Positions 24,501 through 33,794 of a stretch of DNA of 64,000 bases are shown here, piece by piece (the first letter of the stretch is position 1; the number at the start of each line of letters is the position of its first letter). Under the pieces are notes generated by a model. The model did no database searches. It was not told the origin of the DNA and saw only the letters and a list, made by a program, of their open reading frames with translations. The translations under genes and the position numbers were made by a program. Location of the stretch: positions 137,089 to 201,088 of the forward strand of contig DASYXY010000014.1 in NCBI GenBank assembly GCA_035934385.1, written 5' to 3'. Origin of the DNA: CF-118 sp035934385. Its GTDB lineage: Bacteria > Chloroflexota > Dormibacteria > Dormibacterales > Dormibacteraceae.

Positions 24501-25369
24501 CGGCGCTTGCGGATCTCCGCCGAGATGGCCGGCACCACCTCTTTCAGGTCGCCGACGACCGAGTAGTCGGCGAGCGACATGATCGGCGCCTGGGGGTCCG
24601 CGTTGATCGCGAGGATCTTCTTCGCCCCCTTGCACCCTGCCATGTGCTGGGTGGCGCCGCTGATGCCGCAGGCGATGTAGAGATCCGGCGAGATCTTCGT
24701 CCCGGTCTGCCCGACCTGGTCGCTGTGCGGGCGCCAGCCCGCGCTCGTGACCACGCGCGAGCATCCCACGCGCCCGCCGAGCAAGCCCGCGAGCTCCTCG
24801 ATGATCGCGAAGCCTTCCTTCGAGCCGACGCCGCGCCCGCCGCTGACCACGACCTTGGCTTCCGCCAGTGACACGCCGCCCCCCGGTGGGTCGATGTGCT
24901 CCGCCACGCGCACGACCAGGTCCTTCGGGTCGAGCTCGTCGATGTACCGCTGGACGTCCACAGCGATGGTCGTGAACCCCTCCGCCGCACGAAATGCGTA
25001 GGGCGCTGTGGTGAGCAGGGGGCGCACCGTCATCATGAGCGACTTTTCCAGCAGACTGCCGCCCCAGCGCTGGCGCGTCACCTCGACCACCTCGCCAGCG
25101 GTCGCGGCAATGCAGTTGGCTGCGAAGGGAAGCCCGGTCCGAGCGGCGACGCGGGCCATGACGTCGTTGCCGCGGTCCGTGCCGGCCGCGAACACCGCGG
25201 CGGCGCTGAGGGCGTCGGCTGCGCGCTGAACGATGGCAGCGATCGCGTCCGGCGCGAAGGGTGTGACGGCGTCCATGCGCACCGAGTGCAGCGAGTCGCT
25301 CCATGTGCGCGCGAGCGTCAGCGTCTGCTGGGAGGGCTCGCCGTCCTCCACCAGGACCAGGACGGTCAT
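24497..25369 (-). CDS. etfA: Electron transfer flavoprotein alpha subunit
   Basis: 290 aa. The C-terminal FAD-binding domain shows VVVSGGRGVGSKEGF, GCSRVVTSAGWRPHSDQVGQTG and GISGATQHMAGCKGA, the classic ETF-alpha signature. ATG 25369 overlaps the etfB stop by 4 nt. The protein carries the FAD that accepts electrons from the upstream DMGDH-like flavoenzyme and hands them to the membrane Fe-S protein encoded next. Confidence 0.93.
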   Translation of the reverse strand: MTVLVLVEDGEPSQQTLTLARTWSDSLHSVRMDAVTPFAPDAIAAIVQRAADALSAAAVFAAGTDRGNDVMARVAARTGLPFAANCIAATAGEVVEVTRQRWGGSLLEKSLMMTVRPLLTTAPYAFRAAEGFTTIAVDVQRYIDELDPKDLVVRVAEHIDPPGGGVSLAEAKVVVSGGRGVGSKEGFAIIEELAGLLGGRVGCSRVVTSAGWRPHSDQVGQTGTKISPDLYIACGISGATQHMAGCKGAKKILAINADPQAPIMSLADYSVVGDLKEVVPAISAEIRKRR

Positions 25370-26127
25370 GCGACTCCGATGTCGCGCAGCATCTCGACGA
25401 CGGCCGGCGCGGCCGCGCCGCCATGGCCGAGCAGCTTGGTCTGCCGGCCAGGTCCGCCCGGCACTGAAAGCTCCTCCAGGTTCAGGCTTTGCTCCGGCCG
25501 GGCCGGGGTCTGCATGCTCACCGGCTTGCGCGCGGCTCGCATGCGGCCGGGAACCGACGGATAGCGCGGCAGGTTCAAACCCTCTTTCACGGTCACGACC
25601 GCGGGGAGTGGCACTACGTAGACGTCGCGGCCGGCGCCAGTGTCCTGCTCGCAGCGCACCGATGAGCCCTCGAGCTTGACGCCCTTCAGGCCGGTCACAC
25701 AAGGCCGGCCCAGCGCGTAAGCCACTCGCAGGCCGACCTGGAATCCGCACGCGTCAGCGGACTCGTTACCGAAGAAGATCAGGTCGAACTGGCCCGATGC
25801 CTCTTCGGCCCGGATCGCGGCGGTGATTGCGTCGGCGGTGGCCTCACCGTCCCACTCGTCGCCGTCCGTCTGCAGGTGGATGGCGCGGTCGATCCCGAGC
25901 GCCATGGCATCGCGCAGCTGCTCCACGGCTTCGGGCGGGCCGAGCGTGACCACAACCGACTCGCCTCCGCTCGCCTCGATGATCCGCACCGCCTCCTCGA
26001 CGCCGCACTCCTCGTGCGGGCTGATCGTGAAGCCGAGATGGCGCGTCTCCAGCGACCTGGAATCGGCTGCGAGCACCATTTTGCCGCCCGTGAAGGGCAC
26101 TCGTTTCACGCAGACCAGGATTTTCAT
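25366..26127 (-). CDS. etfB: Electron transfer flavoprotein beta subunit
   Basis: 253 aa. It starts MKILVCVKRVPFTGGKM, carries the SPHEECGVEEAVRI segment and the ETF-beta core FGNESADACGFQVG and VTVKEGLNLPRYP. It forms the ETF heterodimer with the alpha subunit. ATG 26127 shares one base with the stop of the flavoenzyme gene (TGATG), so the pair is translated as a unit. Confidence 0.93.
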   Translation of the reverse strand: MKILVCVKRVPFTGGKMVLAADSRSLETRHLGFTISPHEECGVEEAVRIIEASGGESVVVTLGPPEAVEQLRDAMALGIDRAIHLQTDGDEWDGEATADAITAAIRAEEASGQFDLIFFGNESADACGFQVGLRVAYALGRPCVTGLKGVKLEGSSVRCEQDTGAGRDVYVVPLPAVVTVKEGLNLPRYPSVPGRMRAARKPVSMQTPARPEQSLNLEELSVPGGPGRQTKLLGHGGAAAPAVVEMLRDIGVA

Positions 26128-28643
26128 CACGCCTTGACGCGCAGGTTCTCCGGGTCGAACAGCGGCGTCGCGCCGACGACGGCGACCGAGACCGCGTAGC
26201 GCTCGCCCATGTACTCGACCGCGAGCTCCTCGCCCTCGTGCGCCTTGTCCGGCGGCAGGTAGGCCATGAGGATGTGCTTGCCCACCGACGGGCCGGCGCC
26301 CGCGCTGGTCACGTACGAGCCTCGGCCCTTCCGATCGACGATGCGCTTGCCGTCGCGCTCCACGATCGGCTCGCGGCCGAGCATGTAGCGCTTCTCGCCG
26401 CTCTTCGACGTGTGGTTGTCGACCGTGAGGGAGCAGAGGATCGCGGCCGGTTCCTCTTCCCGGTGGCGCAGGTGCGCCTCCTTGCCGACGAAGTCCTCCG
26501 CCTTCACGCGGGGCGCACTCATCCCCGCCTCGACGACGTTGTACTCGGTCTCCAGCTCGTTGCCGTGGGCGCGGTAGGACTTCTCGAGCCGGCCGGTCGT
26601 GCCGTACACGCCGATGCCGCACGCGGCCAGGCCATGCGGCCGCCCAGCCTCCCACAGCGTGTCCCACAGCAGGAGGCCCTGCTCCATCGGCACGTATAGC
26701 TCCCAGCCAAGGTCGCCGACGTACGAGATCCGCGACGCGAGCACGCGGACCGTGCCGACGTCGATCCAGCGGCACGTCCCGAACTTGAAGCCCTCGTTCG
26801 AGACGTCCGCCGACGTGGCCGCAGAGAGAATGTCGCGCGCGCGAGGGCCCCACAGGCCGATGGTCGACATCGCCGAGGTCAGGTCGTGGAGCTGCGCGGA
26901 GCCGTCCGCCGGTAGGTGGTCGCGAAACCACTTCTTGTCCGACATGCCGGAGGCGCCGCCTGTGACCACGCGGAACTGCTCGTCGCCGAGACGCATGATC
27001 GTGAGGTCGGATTTGAACCCGCCGTGCGGACTCAACACCGGCGTGTAGACGTTGCGTCCGACCGGCACGTCCATCTGGCGCAGGGCCACGTTCTGAACGG
27101 CGCTCAGCGCACCCATTCCCGTGATGTCGAAGATCGTGAATGCGGACAGGTCGAAGATGCCGGCGCGCTGGCGCATCGCGAGGTGCTCGGCGTTGATGAT
27201 GGGCGACCACCAGCGTGATTCCCACTCGGCGGTGCGCCGGGTGATCCTGTCGCCGAACTCGTCCAGCAGCGCGGCGTTGGACTCGTACCAGAAGGGCCGC
27301 TCCCAGCCGGCCGCCTCGAAGAAGAACGCCTGCAGCTCGCGCTCGCGCTGGTGAAACGGTGCCAGCCGAACGTTGCGGTTGGACGCCCACTGCTCGGCCG
27401 GATGGACGATGCCGTAGGTTTTGTTGAAGCCCTCTGCCGCCCTTGCGCGCACGTGCGCGCGCGTCTTTTGATGTTCGTGGAACCGGGCCGCGTCCGAGGC
27501 GTGGACGTCGATCTCGGACTGGCCGTGCACCATCCACTCGGCCAGCGTCTTGCCGGTGCCAGGCCCTTCTTTGACCCAGACCGCGGACGCCGACCAAAGG
27601 CCGGCGACGTCCGACGACTCGCCTAGGACTGGCATCCCGTCAGGGGTCAGCGAGAGGATGCCGTTGATGGCGTACTTCACCCCGACCTTCTCGTCGCCGA
27701 CGATCTCGGGCATCAGCTCGAGCGCGTGCTCCATTTGGGGCGCGAAGTCGGCCTGAGTGAACGGGAACTCGGTCGGTGACAGCGCCGCTTGCTGCACGGA
27801 GGGAAGGTCTTCTGAGTTGTAGAGGATCGGGCGGTGCGCGTATGAGCCGATCTCCAGGTCGCCGCCCGCCTGCCGCTCGTACATGTTCGTGTCCATGTCG
27901 CGGACGATCGGGTGCTCGATGTCGCTCCGGGCGCCGGCGAAGCGCGGCACCGGCCCGACGTCGATCATCTGGTGCACCGCGGGCGTGAGCGCGATGTGCG
28001 CGCCCGCCATCAGCGCTACGCGCGGGCTCCACACGCCGCTGCAGACGACCACGGTCTCGACCTCGATGTCGCCGCCAGTGGTGCGGACGCAGCTCACACG
28101 GCCCGCCTTCACATCGATGCCGGTCACCTCGGTGTTCGCCGCCACCTGCAGGGCGCCCGAGGCGATTCCCGCTTCTCGCATCAGAGTGCCCGCGCGAAGC
28201 GAGTCCACGACGCCGACCCCGGGTGTGTAGAAACCGCCGAGGATGATCTTTTCGTTGATGAAAGGAACGAGTTTCTTCACCTCCGCCGGCGTCACCAGGG
28301 ACACAGGCTCGATGCCCCACGATTTCGCCGAAGCCATGCGCCGCGTGAGCTCCTGCATGCGCTCTGGTGTACGTGCGACCTCGACGCCTCCCGACTCCGT
28401 GAACACTCCAAGCTCCCTGTACTGGCGCACGCTCTCGACCGTCAGCGCGGTCATCTCCTTGGAGTGATCGACGAGGTAGATGAAGTTGGAGGCATGGCCG
28501 GTCGAGCCGCCGGGATTCGGCAGAGGGCCCTTGTCGAGCAGCACGATGTCGCGCCAGCCGAGACGGCCGAGGTGATACGCGACGCTGTTGCCGACGATCC
28601 CGCAGCCGATGACGACGACGCGCGCGTGCTTTGGCAGCGCCAT
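26127..28643 (-). CDS. Second DMGDH/sarcosine dehydrogenase-like flavoprotein with GcvT domain
   Basis: 838 aa. DAO-type FAD domain with VVIGCGIVGNSVAYHLGRLG (residues 9-28) and GGSTGHASNF, where His50 occupies the covalent-flavin position. FAO_M-like and GcvT/GcvT_C regions follow (LTIMRLGDEQFRVVTGG, SYVGDLGWELYVP). It is clearly paralogous to the enzyme at 19245-21638 but diverged around the active site. The ATG lies 2 nt after the nucleotidyltransferase gene and precedes etfB directly, so ETF is its likely electron acceptor. It probably demethylates an N-methyl amino acid; substrate unproven. Confidence 0.85.
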   Translation of the reverse strand: MALPKHARVVVIGCGIVGNSVAYHLGRLGWRDIVLLDKGPLPNPGGSTGHASNFIYLVDHSKEMTALTVESVRQYRELGVFTESGGVEVARTPERMQELTRRMASAKSWGIEPVSLVTPAEVKKLVPFINEKIILGGFYTPGVGVVDSLRAGTLMREAGIASGALQVAANTEVTGIDVKAGRVSCVRTTGGDIEVETVVVCSGVWSPRVALMAGAHIALTPAVHQMIDVGPVPRFAGARSDIEHPIVRDMDTNMYERQAGGDLEIGSYAHRPILYNSEDLPSVQQAALSPTEFPFTQADFAPQMEHALELMPEIVGDEKVGVKYAINGILSLTPDGMPVLGESSDVAGLWSASAVWVKEGPGTGKTLAEWMVHGQSEIDVHASDAARFHEHQKTRAHVRARAAEGFNKTYGIVHPAEQWASNRNVRLAPFHQRERELQAFFFEAAGWERPFWYESNAALLDEFGDRITRRTAEWESRWWSPIINAEHLAMRQRAGIFDLSAFTIFDITGMGALSAVQNVALRQMDVPVGRNVYTPVLSPHGGFKSDLTIMRLGDEQFRVVTGGASGMSDKKWFRDHLPADGSAQLHDLTSAMSTIGLWGPRARDILSAATSADVSNEGFKFGTCRWIDVGTVRVLASRISYVGDLGWELYVPMEQGLLLWDTLWEAGRPHGLAACGIGVYGTTGRLEKSYRAHGNELETEYNVVEAGMSAPRVKAEDFVGKEAHLRHREEEPAAILCSLTVDNHTSKSGEKRYMLGREPIVERDGKRIVDRKGRGSYVTSAGAGPSVGKHILMAYLPPDKAHEGEELAVEYMGERYAVSVAVVGATPLFDPENLRVKA

Positions 28644-28645
28644 CC

Positions 28646-29404
28646 CTATTCCGGCTGGTACGGCGAGCGCACCTCTTCGGGCAGCTCGTACCACTGCATG
28701 CGGTCCCCAACCTGGGCGCGAAGGCGCCACTTCAGGGGCTTGGGCTGCGCCTCGACGACCTTCCACACCTCGTTGATCCGCGACCGGACAACTCCCCGGT
28801 CGACCTCGATCTCTTCAACCGTGGCGATCAGCTTGTCGATGTTCAGCTGCAGCGTCCGGTACATGCCCCAGTCCTGCGACGCGACGCGCGCGATGTACGC
28901 CGCGTCGATCGCATCGTTCCCTGTGCCAACCTCGTGGTCGAGCAGGAGCGCGATCACGTCGACCAGGTCCTTGCGGTTGACCTCGTAGATCTGCAGCTTG
29001 CTCAGGAGCAGGTCGGCTGGGCTGCAGCACGGGTCGTCATCGTCGAGCCGGCCGCGCAGGTCGATCACGTGCGACATCTTGAAAACGTCGATGAAGATGT
29101 CGACCTGGCGCGAGTGCCCGGCGTCGTAGAAGTAAAGGCGCGAGTCGCCGTTCATCAGGTTGAAGCGCTCGTTGGCCTCATAGCCGAGCGACGGGAAAAG
29201 CGCCAGCACCGCTTTGCGGTCCTTCTTGGGGATGGCGTAGTCGAGGTCGCCGTACTTGCGCTTCAGCGGCGGCCGCGTCGCACTCGGCGAGTGCAGGTGG
29301 ATGCCCGCGCCGCCGAGCAGCTTGGCGTGCACTCCTGCTTTCCTGGCCGCCCCGGCGATTCGGCCCGCTTCTTCTATTGGATCTTCGAGTGGGCCTTCAG
29401 GCAC
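28646..29404 (-). CDS. Nucleotidyltransferase-fold protein
   Basis: 252 aa. It has the minimal nucleotidyltransferase signature: Gly31-Gly32 (LLGGAGIHL), Asp53-x-Asp55 in KYGDLDYAI and a third acid in RQVDIFIDVF (Asp102), all intact. This resembles AbiEii-like and other NTases that add NMP to a protein, RNA or small molecule. A helical C-terminus follows. GTG 29404 overlaps the aldehyde dehydrogenase stop by 8 nt, and the next gene begins 2 nt downstream, so it is a true operon member. No antitoxin gene accompanies it. A regulatory or modifying role in this catabolic pathway is a guess. Confidence 0.7.
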   Translation of the reverse strand: MPEGPLEDPIEEAGRIAGAARKAGVHAKLLGGAGIHLHSPSATRPPLKRKYGDLDYAIPKKDRKAVLALFPSLGYEANERFNLMNGDSRLYFYDAGHSRQVDIFIDVFKMSHVIDLRGRLDDDDPCCSPADLLLSKLQIYEVNRKDLVDVIALLLDHEVGTGNDAIDAAYIARVASQDWGMYRTLQLNIDKLIATVEEIEVDRGVVRSRINEVWKVVEAQPKPLKWRLRAQVGDRMQWYELPEEVRSPYQPE

Positions 29405-30863
29405 CTTCGATCTCGATGACGACGGTCTTCAGGTCGGTCATCTGCTCGAGCGCGCCATGGCCACCGACCCGCCCGATGCCGCTGCGCTTGCCCGCGCGGC
29501 CCCCGAACGGGATGTGAGCCTCCCAGTAGTTCGACGACTCGTTGATGTTGACCCAGCCGACCTCTAGGGCTTCCGCCATGCGCAGCGCGCGCGAGAGGTC
29601 GCGTGTGTACACCGCACCCAGAAGGCCGTAAGGCGAATCGTTCGCGATCGCGATGGCCTCGGCCTCGTCTTTGAACTTGATGACCGGCGCGATCGGACCG
29701 AAGGTCTCCTCCCGGCTGACCAGCATCTGGGGCGTGACCGCGTCCAGGATCGTGGCCGGGTAGTAGAGGCGCGTCGGAAAACCTTCGGCCCTGCGGCCGC
29801 CGAGCACGAGGCGCGCGCCGCTGTTCAGCGCGTCCGCGATGTGGTCGTCCATCTTGATCGCGACGCCCTCGTTGTTCAGCGGGCCCAGCGTCGTGTCGGG
29901 CGCGAACGGGTCGCCGAGCTTCAGCTTCTGGGCGGCTGCGTCCAGCCGAGCGACGTAGTCCTCGTGCACGGATTCGTGCACGAGGATGCGCTCGCCCGCG
30001 GTGCAGCTCTGGCCCGCGCACAGGTAGCAGCCGACGATGGTGCCTTCGACTGCGTGGTCGATGTCCGCGTCTTCGAAGATGATCATCGGACCGTTGCCGC
30101 CGAGCTCGAGCATCACATGCTTGCCGGCGGCGCGACGCGCGACCGATGCGCCAGTGGCGGTCGAGCCTACAAATCCGACTCCGTCGACCAGCGGGTGGCC
30201 GGCGACCTCGTCACCGACCTCGGCGCCGGGTCCGGTCACCAGGTTCACCGCGCCAGGCGGAAAGTCGCCTTCCGCGATGCACTCCATCAGGGCGACGGAG
30301 ATGACGCTCGTGGAGGACGCGGGCGTCCAGACCACCGTGTTGCCCGCCGCCACGGCAGGGGCGATCAGCTCGGTGGCCATCGTGAGCGGCCAGTTCCAGG
30401 GCGTGATCACGCCGTAGACCCCGCGCGGCACGCGCCTGGTGAAGATGAGCTTGCTCGGGCTCGCGGACGGGATGACGCTGCCCTCGAGGCGCTTCAGGTC
30501 CTCGGCCGCGATGCGGAAGTACTCGGCCGCCTCGTCGACCTCGCCGTAGGCCTCGGCCAGGAGCGGCTTGCCCTGGTCGAGGGTGAGGATGCGTGCAAGG
30601 TCCTCGCGGCGGCGCTCGATGGCCTCGGCGATCCTGTGCAGGCGGCGCGAACGCTCGAACCCTTTGAGCGCGGCGACCGCCGACCGTGCACCGTGCGCGG
30701 CTTCGATCGCGCGCCGCGCGTCGGCTCGTGTGCCCTCGGGCACCTGCGCGATGACAGCGCCCGTGGCCGGGCTGACCGCGTCGAAATGACGGCCGCTCTC
30801 GGAATCGACCCACTCGCCGCCGACGAACATCTTGCGAAGCGATCGGGCGACGTCGACGGTCAT
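29397..30863 (-). CDS. NAD(P)-dependent aldehyde dehydrogenase
   Basis: 488 aa, full-length class-3-type ALDH. The catalytic Cys287 lies in GQSCTAGERI, the general base Glu253 in LELGGNGP, and PWNWPL near residue 155. The usual cofactor-binding Lys in W-K-P-A is Thr180 here (VWTPAS), which is unusual. The ATG overlaps the alcohol dehydrogenase stop by 4 nt; the two enzymes probably oxidise an alcohol to a carboxylate in sequence, for example an amino alcohol to a glycine derivative. Substrate not known. Confidence 0.88.
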   Translation of the reverse strand: MTVDVARSLRKMFVGGEWVDSESGRHFDAVSPATGAVIAQVPEGTRADARRAIEAAHGARSAVAALKGFERSRRLHRIAEAIERRREDLARILTLDQGKPLLAEAYGEVDEAAEYFRIAAEDLKRLEGSVIPSASPSKLIFTRRVPRGVYGVITPWNWPLTMATELIAPAVAAGNTVVWTPASSTSVISVALMECIAEGDFPPGAVNLVTGPGAEVGDEVAGHPLVDGVGFVGSTATGASVARRAAGKHVMLELGGNGPMIIFEDADIDHAVEGTIVGCYLCAGQSCTAGERILVHESVHEDYVARLDAAAQKLKLGDPFAPDTTLGPLNNEGVAIKMDDHIADALNSGARLVLGGRRAEGFPTRLYYPATILDAVTPQMLVSREETFGPIAPVIKFKDEAEAIAIANDSPYGLLGAVYTRDLSRALRMAEALEVGWVNINESSNYWEAHIPFGGRAGKRSGIGRVGGHGALEQMTDLKTVVIEIEGA

Positions 30864-32059
30864 GACTTCTCCTTCGGAGCGTGGTTCTTGCCCATCGCGA
30901 ACGCCTGGGCGTAGATCTTTCGATAGCCGGCGGCGTTGACGTCGCGCGGGTTGCCGATCGTCTGAGGGTCGGCGAATGCCTTGTCGGCGAGCATCGGGAT
31001 CTCGTCTTCGCTGAAGCCGAGCTCCTGCATGCTCGGGATCTCGACGTCGACCGTGAGCTGGTGGACGTACTCGACGGCCATCTCGGCCGCGCGCCAAATG
31101 GTCACGTTCCTCGTGTCGAGCCCGAAGGCCTGGGCCATACGCGCAAAGCGTTCCGGCTCGCCCGATTGGTTGTACTCCATGACCGGCCCGAGCAACCTGG
31201 CGGTGAGGGCGCCGTGCGGCGCGTCATGCACCCCACCTGCGGTCTGGCTCATCGCGTGGGCGGCGCCGGCGGAGTCGGTGCCGTACGCGAGGCCTGCGAG
31301 CATCGCCGCGGCGCTCATGTAGTAGCGCGCCTGCAGGTTCTCGCCTTGCGAGAACGCCACGCGCAGGTAGCGCGCGACGTACTCCATCGCCAGCAGCGCG
31401 ACCGCGTCGGTGAACGGCTGGTGGTAGGCCATCGTGTAGCACTCGACCGCGTGCGCCAGCGCGTCCATGCCAGTGCCGGCCGTGACAACGCCCGGCAGCT
31501 TGACGCTGAGCTCGGGGTCGATGAGCGCGACCCACGACGCGATGTTCGGCGTGCCGCCGACGTTGAACTTGATCTTCCGCTTCGGGTCGGTGATCACCGC
31601 CCACAGCGTCACCTCGCTGCCGGTGCCGGCGGTGGTGGGGACGGCGATCATCGGCGGGATGCGGTTCTTGATGGGGTCGTGGCCCCACTCGTAGTCGAGG
31701 ATGCTGCCGTCGTGCGCGGCGACGACGCCGATGCCCTTGGCCGTGTCCATCGAGCTCCCACCGCCGATCGCGACGAGCCCGTCGCACCCCGACTTCTTGT
31801 ACTCGGCGGCGCCCGCGTCGACCAGGTCCACGGGCGGGTTGGCCTTGACGCGGTCAAATACGACCGGCTCGACGTCCGAGCTGCGCAGCGCCTCGAGCGC
31901 GGTGTCGAGCAAGCCCGCCGCCTTGACACCCGGATCCGTGACCAGGAGCGGCCGGCGGATCCCGAGAAGGGCGGCCTCGGAGCCCAGCTCGCGGATCGCG
32001 CCAAGGCGTTGCACGAGGCGGGTCGGACTCTGGTACGTGCGCAGTGTGTGCTCGAGCAT
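30860..32059 (-). CDS. Iron-containing (group III) alcohol dehydrogenase
   Basis: 399 aa. NAD-binding GGGSSMDTAKG; metal ligands are visible in GTGMDALAHAVE (Asp, His) and in AHAMSQTAGGVHDAPHG (two His 14 apart), as in FucO/AdhB proteins. The gene begins downstream of a hairpin that separates it from the permease gene and is coupled to the aldehyde dehydrogenase. It would oxidise an alcohol to the aldehyde used by that enzyme. Confidence 0.9.
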   Translation of the reverse strand: MLEHTLRTYQSPTRLVQRLGAIRELGSEAALLGIRRPLLVTDPGVKAAGLLDTALEALRSSDVEPVVFDRVKANPPVDLVDAGAAEYKKSGCDGLVAIGGGSSMDTAKGIGVVAAHDGSILDYEWGHDPIKNRIPPMIAVPTTAGTGSEVTLWAVITDPKRKIKFNVGGTPNIASWVALIDPELSVKLPGVVTAGTGMDALAHAVECYTMAYHQPFTDAVALLAMEYVARYLRVAFSQGENLQARYYMSAAAMLAGLAYGTDSAGAAHAMSQTAGGVHDAPHGALTARLLGPVMEYNQSGEPERFARMAQAFGLDTRNVTIWRAAEMAVEYVHQLTVDVEIPSMQELGFSEDEIPMLADKAFADPQTIGNPRDVNAAGYRKIYAQAFAMGKNHAPKEKS

Positions 32060-32079
32060 CTTTTCTTAAGGGCGGAAGA

Positions 32080-32105
32080 GGCCGCCGGGGAGAACCCCGG
32101 CGGCC
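32080..32105 (-). terminator. Strong hairpin between permease and alcohol dehydrogenase genes
   Basis: GGCCGCCGGGG and CCCCGGCGGCC pair perfectly over 11 bp around an AGAA loop. It begins 12 nt after the permease stop on the minus strand. Only a short TCTT tract follows, so it may be a weak terminator, an attenuator or an mRNA-stability hairpin setting different levels for the upstream and downstream halves of the operon. Confidence 0.6.
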
Positions 32106-32117
32106 CAGTGATTGCTG

Positions 32118-33773
32118 CTATTCAACCGGAATCTCGTGGTGGATGCGGGAAAGACTGATGCCCTGGCTCTTGCGGTAGTAGTACGCGACCACGTAAATGA
32201 TCACGGCGACGACGTAGGTCGCGATGAAGTAATAGACGGAGTTGGGCGTTGACGAGAAGCTGGTTCCGTACAGGTTGCTCGCGTTGAACGACCACTCCCA
32301 GAGCATGTAGAGCAGAAACAGGCCGGTGATCACGCCGACGATGCTGATCGCCGGTATGCCTGCGAGCTTGTACCTCGCGATCGGTGAAGCGTCGTAGAGG
32401 TCCTTGCGCCGCCACGGCAGGATGATCGCCGCGACGACGGTAGCGAAGAACGTCAGCGCCAGAACGGCGGTGGCGTCCAGGAAGACACTCGTGAAACTGG
32501 GCTTGTACGCGTAGATGGCGCTAATCACGAGCGACGGGACGATCATCAGCACCAGCGAGCCGTAAGGCACGCGGCGCTTGGCCGAGATGTTCGCCGCCCA
32601 TGAAGGCAGCACACGGTCGAATGCGGCCGCGAAAATGACCCGGGTCGAGGAAAGGAACAGCGTGCCCGCCCATCCGAAGAACCACAGACCCATCACGATG
32701 ATGAGCAGGGCCTGGAACGCGGTGTTGTCCACCAGCCAGCCCGCGAACATGACCGGGTACGGCCACTGCGGGATGACCGGTGCAGGGCCTCCGAAAAAGC
32801 TTCCCCAGTAGAGGCTGTTCGCCGCCTGGTAGAAGTTCCAACCCACCGTCTTGACGATCAGGAGCACGACGATCGCGACGAGGCCGACCGTGACCCACAG
32901 CCCCCAGAACATGCTCCAGAAGGGCTTGCGGATGTCCTTGGCGCCGCGAACTTCGCCGTAGAGGGTGGCGCCCCAGTTGGGCCACAGGAGGTAGAAAGCG
33001 AGCCAAGGAAGGAGCAATCCGATCGAGCCGAAGACGACCGTGCCGAAACTTGAGCCTGCGAAGCCGCCCTTGGTGGCGGCGTCGATGGTCGCCTGGTAGG
33101 CATCGCCGCTGGCTCCGAAAAGCTTCGCGGACTCGCGGTTGAAGGCCGCCTGGAAGCTGCTCTGGTCGTTGAACAGCAGCAGCAGAATCACGACGGCCAG
33201 GCCGCCCAGGCCGATCCAGAAGCAGATCTTCTGGATCCGGGCATACGTCTCCATTCCGAGGGTGACGACCACGCTCACGAATGCGAGGACGAGCAGGCAG
33301 GACACGAAGATGCCGTTGTTGCTCGTGAAGAACGACGCTACGTTTGTCCAGCCGAGCGTGTACGCAAGAGGCGAGAAGAACTGGACTACGAGGATGTTGG
33401 CGTAGATCGGCGCCCAGAGGAACAGGGTGAACCACCAACCGGTGATCGAAAGGACGAAACCAAGTCCGCCCCCCAGCACACGGCTCTGCCATGCGTAGTC
33501 GCCGCCAGTTCGCGGCATGACGCTTACGAGCATCGCGTACGTCACCACCAGGAACGTCGTGAGGACGCCGAAGAGAAGGATCGCGATGAGCACCTGTCCA
33601 TCCGGCACCGTGTACACGAACGACATTCCATAAAGGCCGAGCGTGATGAGGTTGACCGACCAGAACGAATAGACGAACGCGTCGAACGTCGACCAGGCTT
33701 TTACGAGCCCGGTCGCATTCCGCAGGAATAGCGACGGCCTCGCCTGACCGCCGCCCATCGTCGCTTCAGCCAT
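32118..33773 (-). CDS. APC-superfamily amino acid/amine permease
   Basis: 551 aa with about 12 hydrophobic helices, starting near residue 25 (STFDAFVYSFWSVNLITLG). PRTGGDYAWQSRVLG after helix 2 is the APC-family conserved loop. A good ribosome-binding site (AGGAGG) precedes the ATG. It lies 21 nt after the metallophosphoesterase gene in the GntR-headed unit. It is likely to import the amine or amino acid degraded by the downstream enzymes. The C-terminus extends past the last helix by about 20 polar residues. Confidence 0.88.
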   Translation of the reverse strand: MAEATMGGGQARPSLFLRNATGLVKAWSTFDAFVYSFWSVNLITLGLYGMSFVYTVPDGQVLIAILLFGVLTTFLVVTYAMLVSVMPRTGGDYAWQSRVLGGGLGFVLSITGWWFTLFLWAPIYANILVVQFFSPLAYTLGWTNVASFFTSNNGIFVSCLLVLAFVSVVVTLGMETYARIQKICFWIGLGGLAVVILLLLFNDQSSFQAAFNRESAKLFGASGDAYQATIDAATKGGFAGSSFGTVVFGSIGLLLPWLAFYLLWPNWGATLYGEVRGAKDIRKPFWSMFWGLWVTVGLVAIVVLLIVKTVGWNFYQAANSLYWGSFFGGPAPVIPQWPYPVMFAGWLVDNTAFQALLIIVMGLWFFGWAGTLFLSSTRVIFAAAFDRVLPSWAANISAKRRVPYGSLVLMIVPSLVISAIYAYKPSFTSVFLDATAVLALTFFATVVAAIILPWRRKDLYDASPIARYKLAGIPAISIVGVITGLFLLYMLWEWSFNASNLYGTSFSSTPNSVYYFIATYVVAVIIYVVAYYYRKSQGISLSRIHHEIPVE

Positions 33774-33794
33774 ATTTCTCCTCCCTAATCCGAA

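Noticed and set aside
28646..29404. Toxin-antitoxin or abortive-infection (AbiE) system
   Set aside because: Only the nucleotidyltransferase fold is present; there is no antitoxin gene and both neighbours are metabolic.
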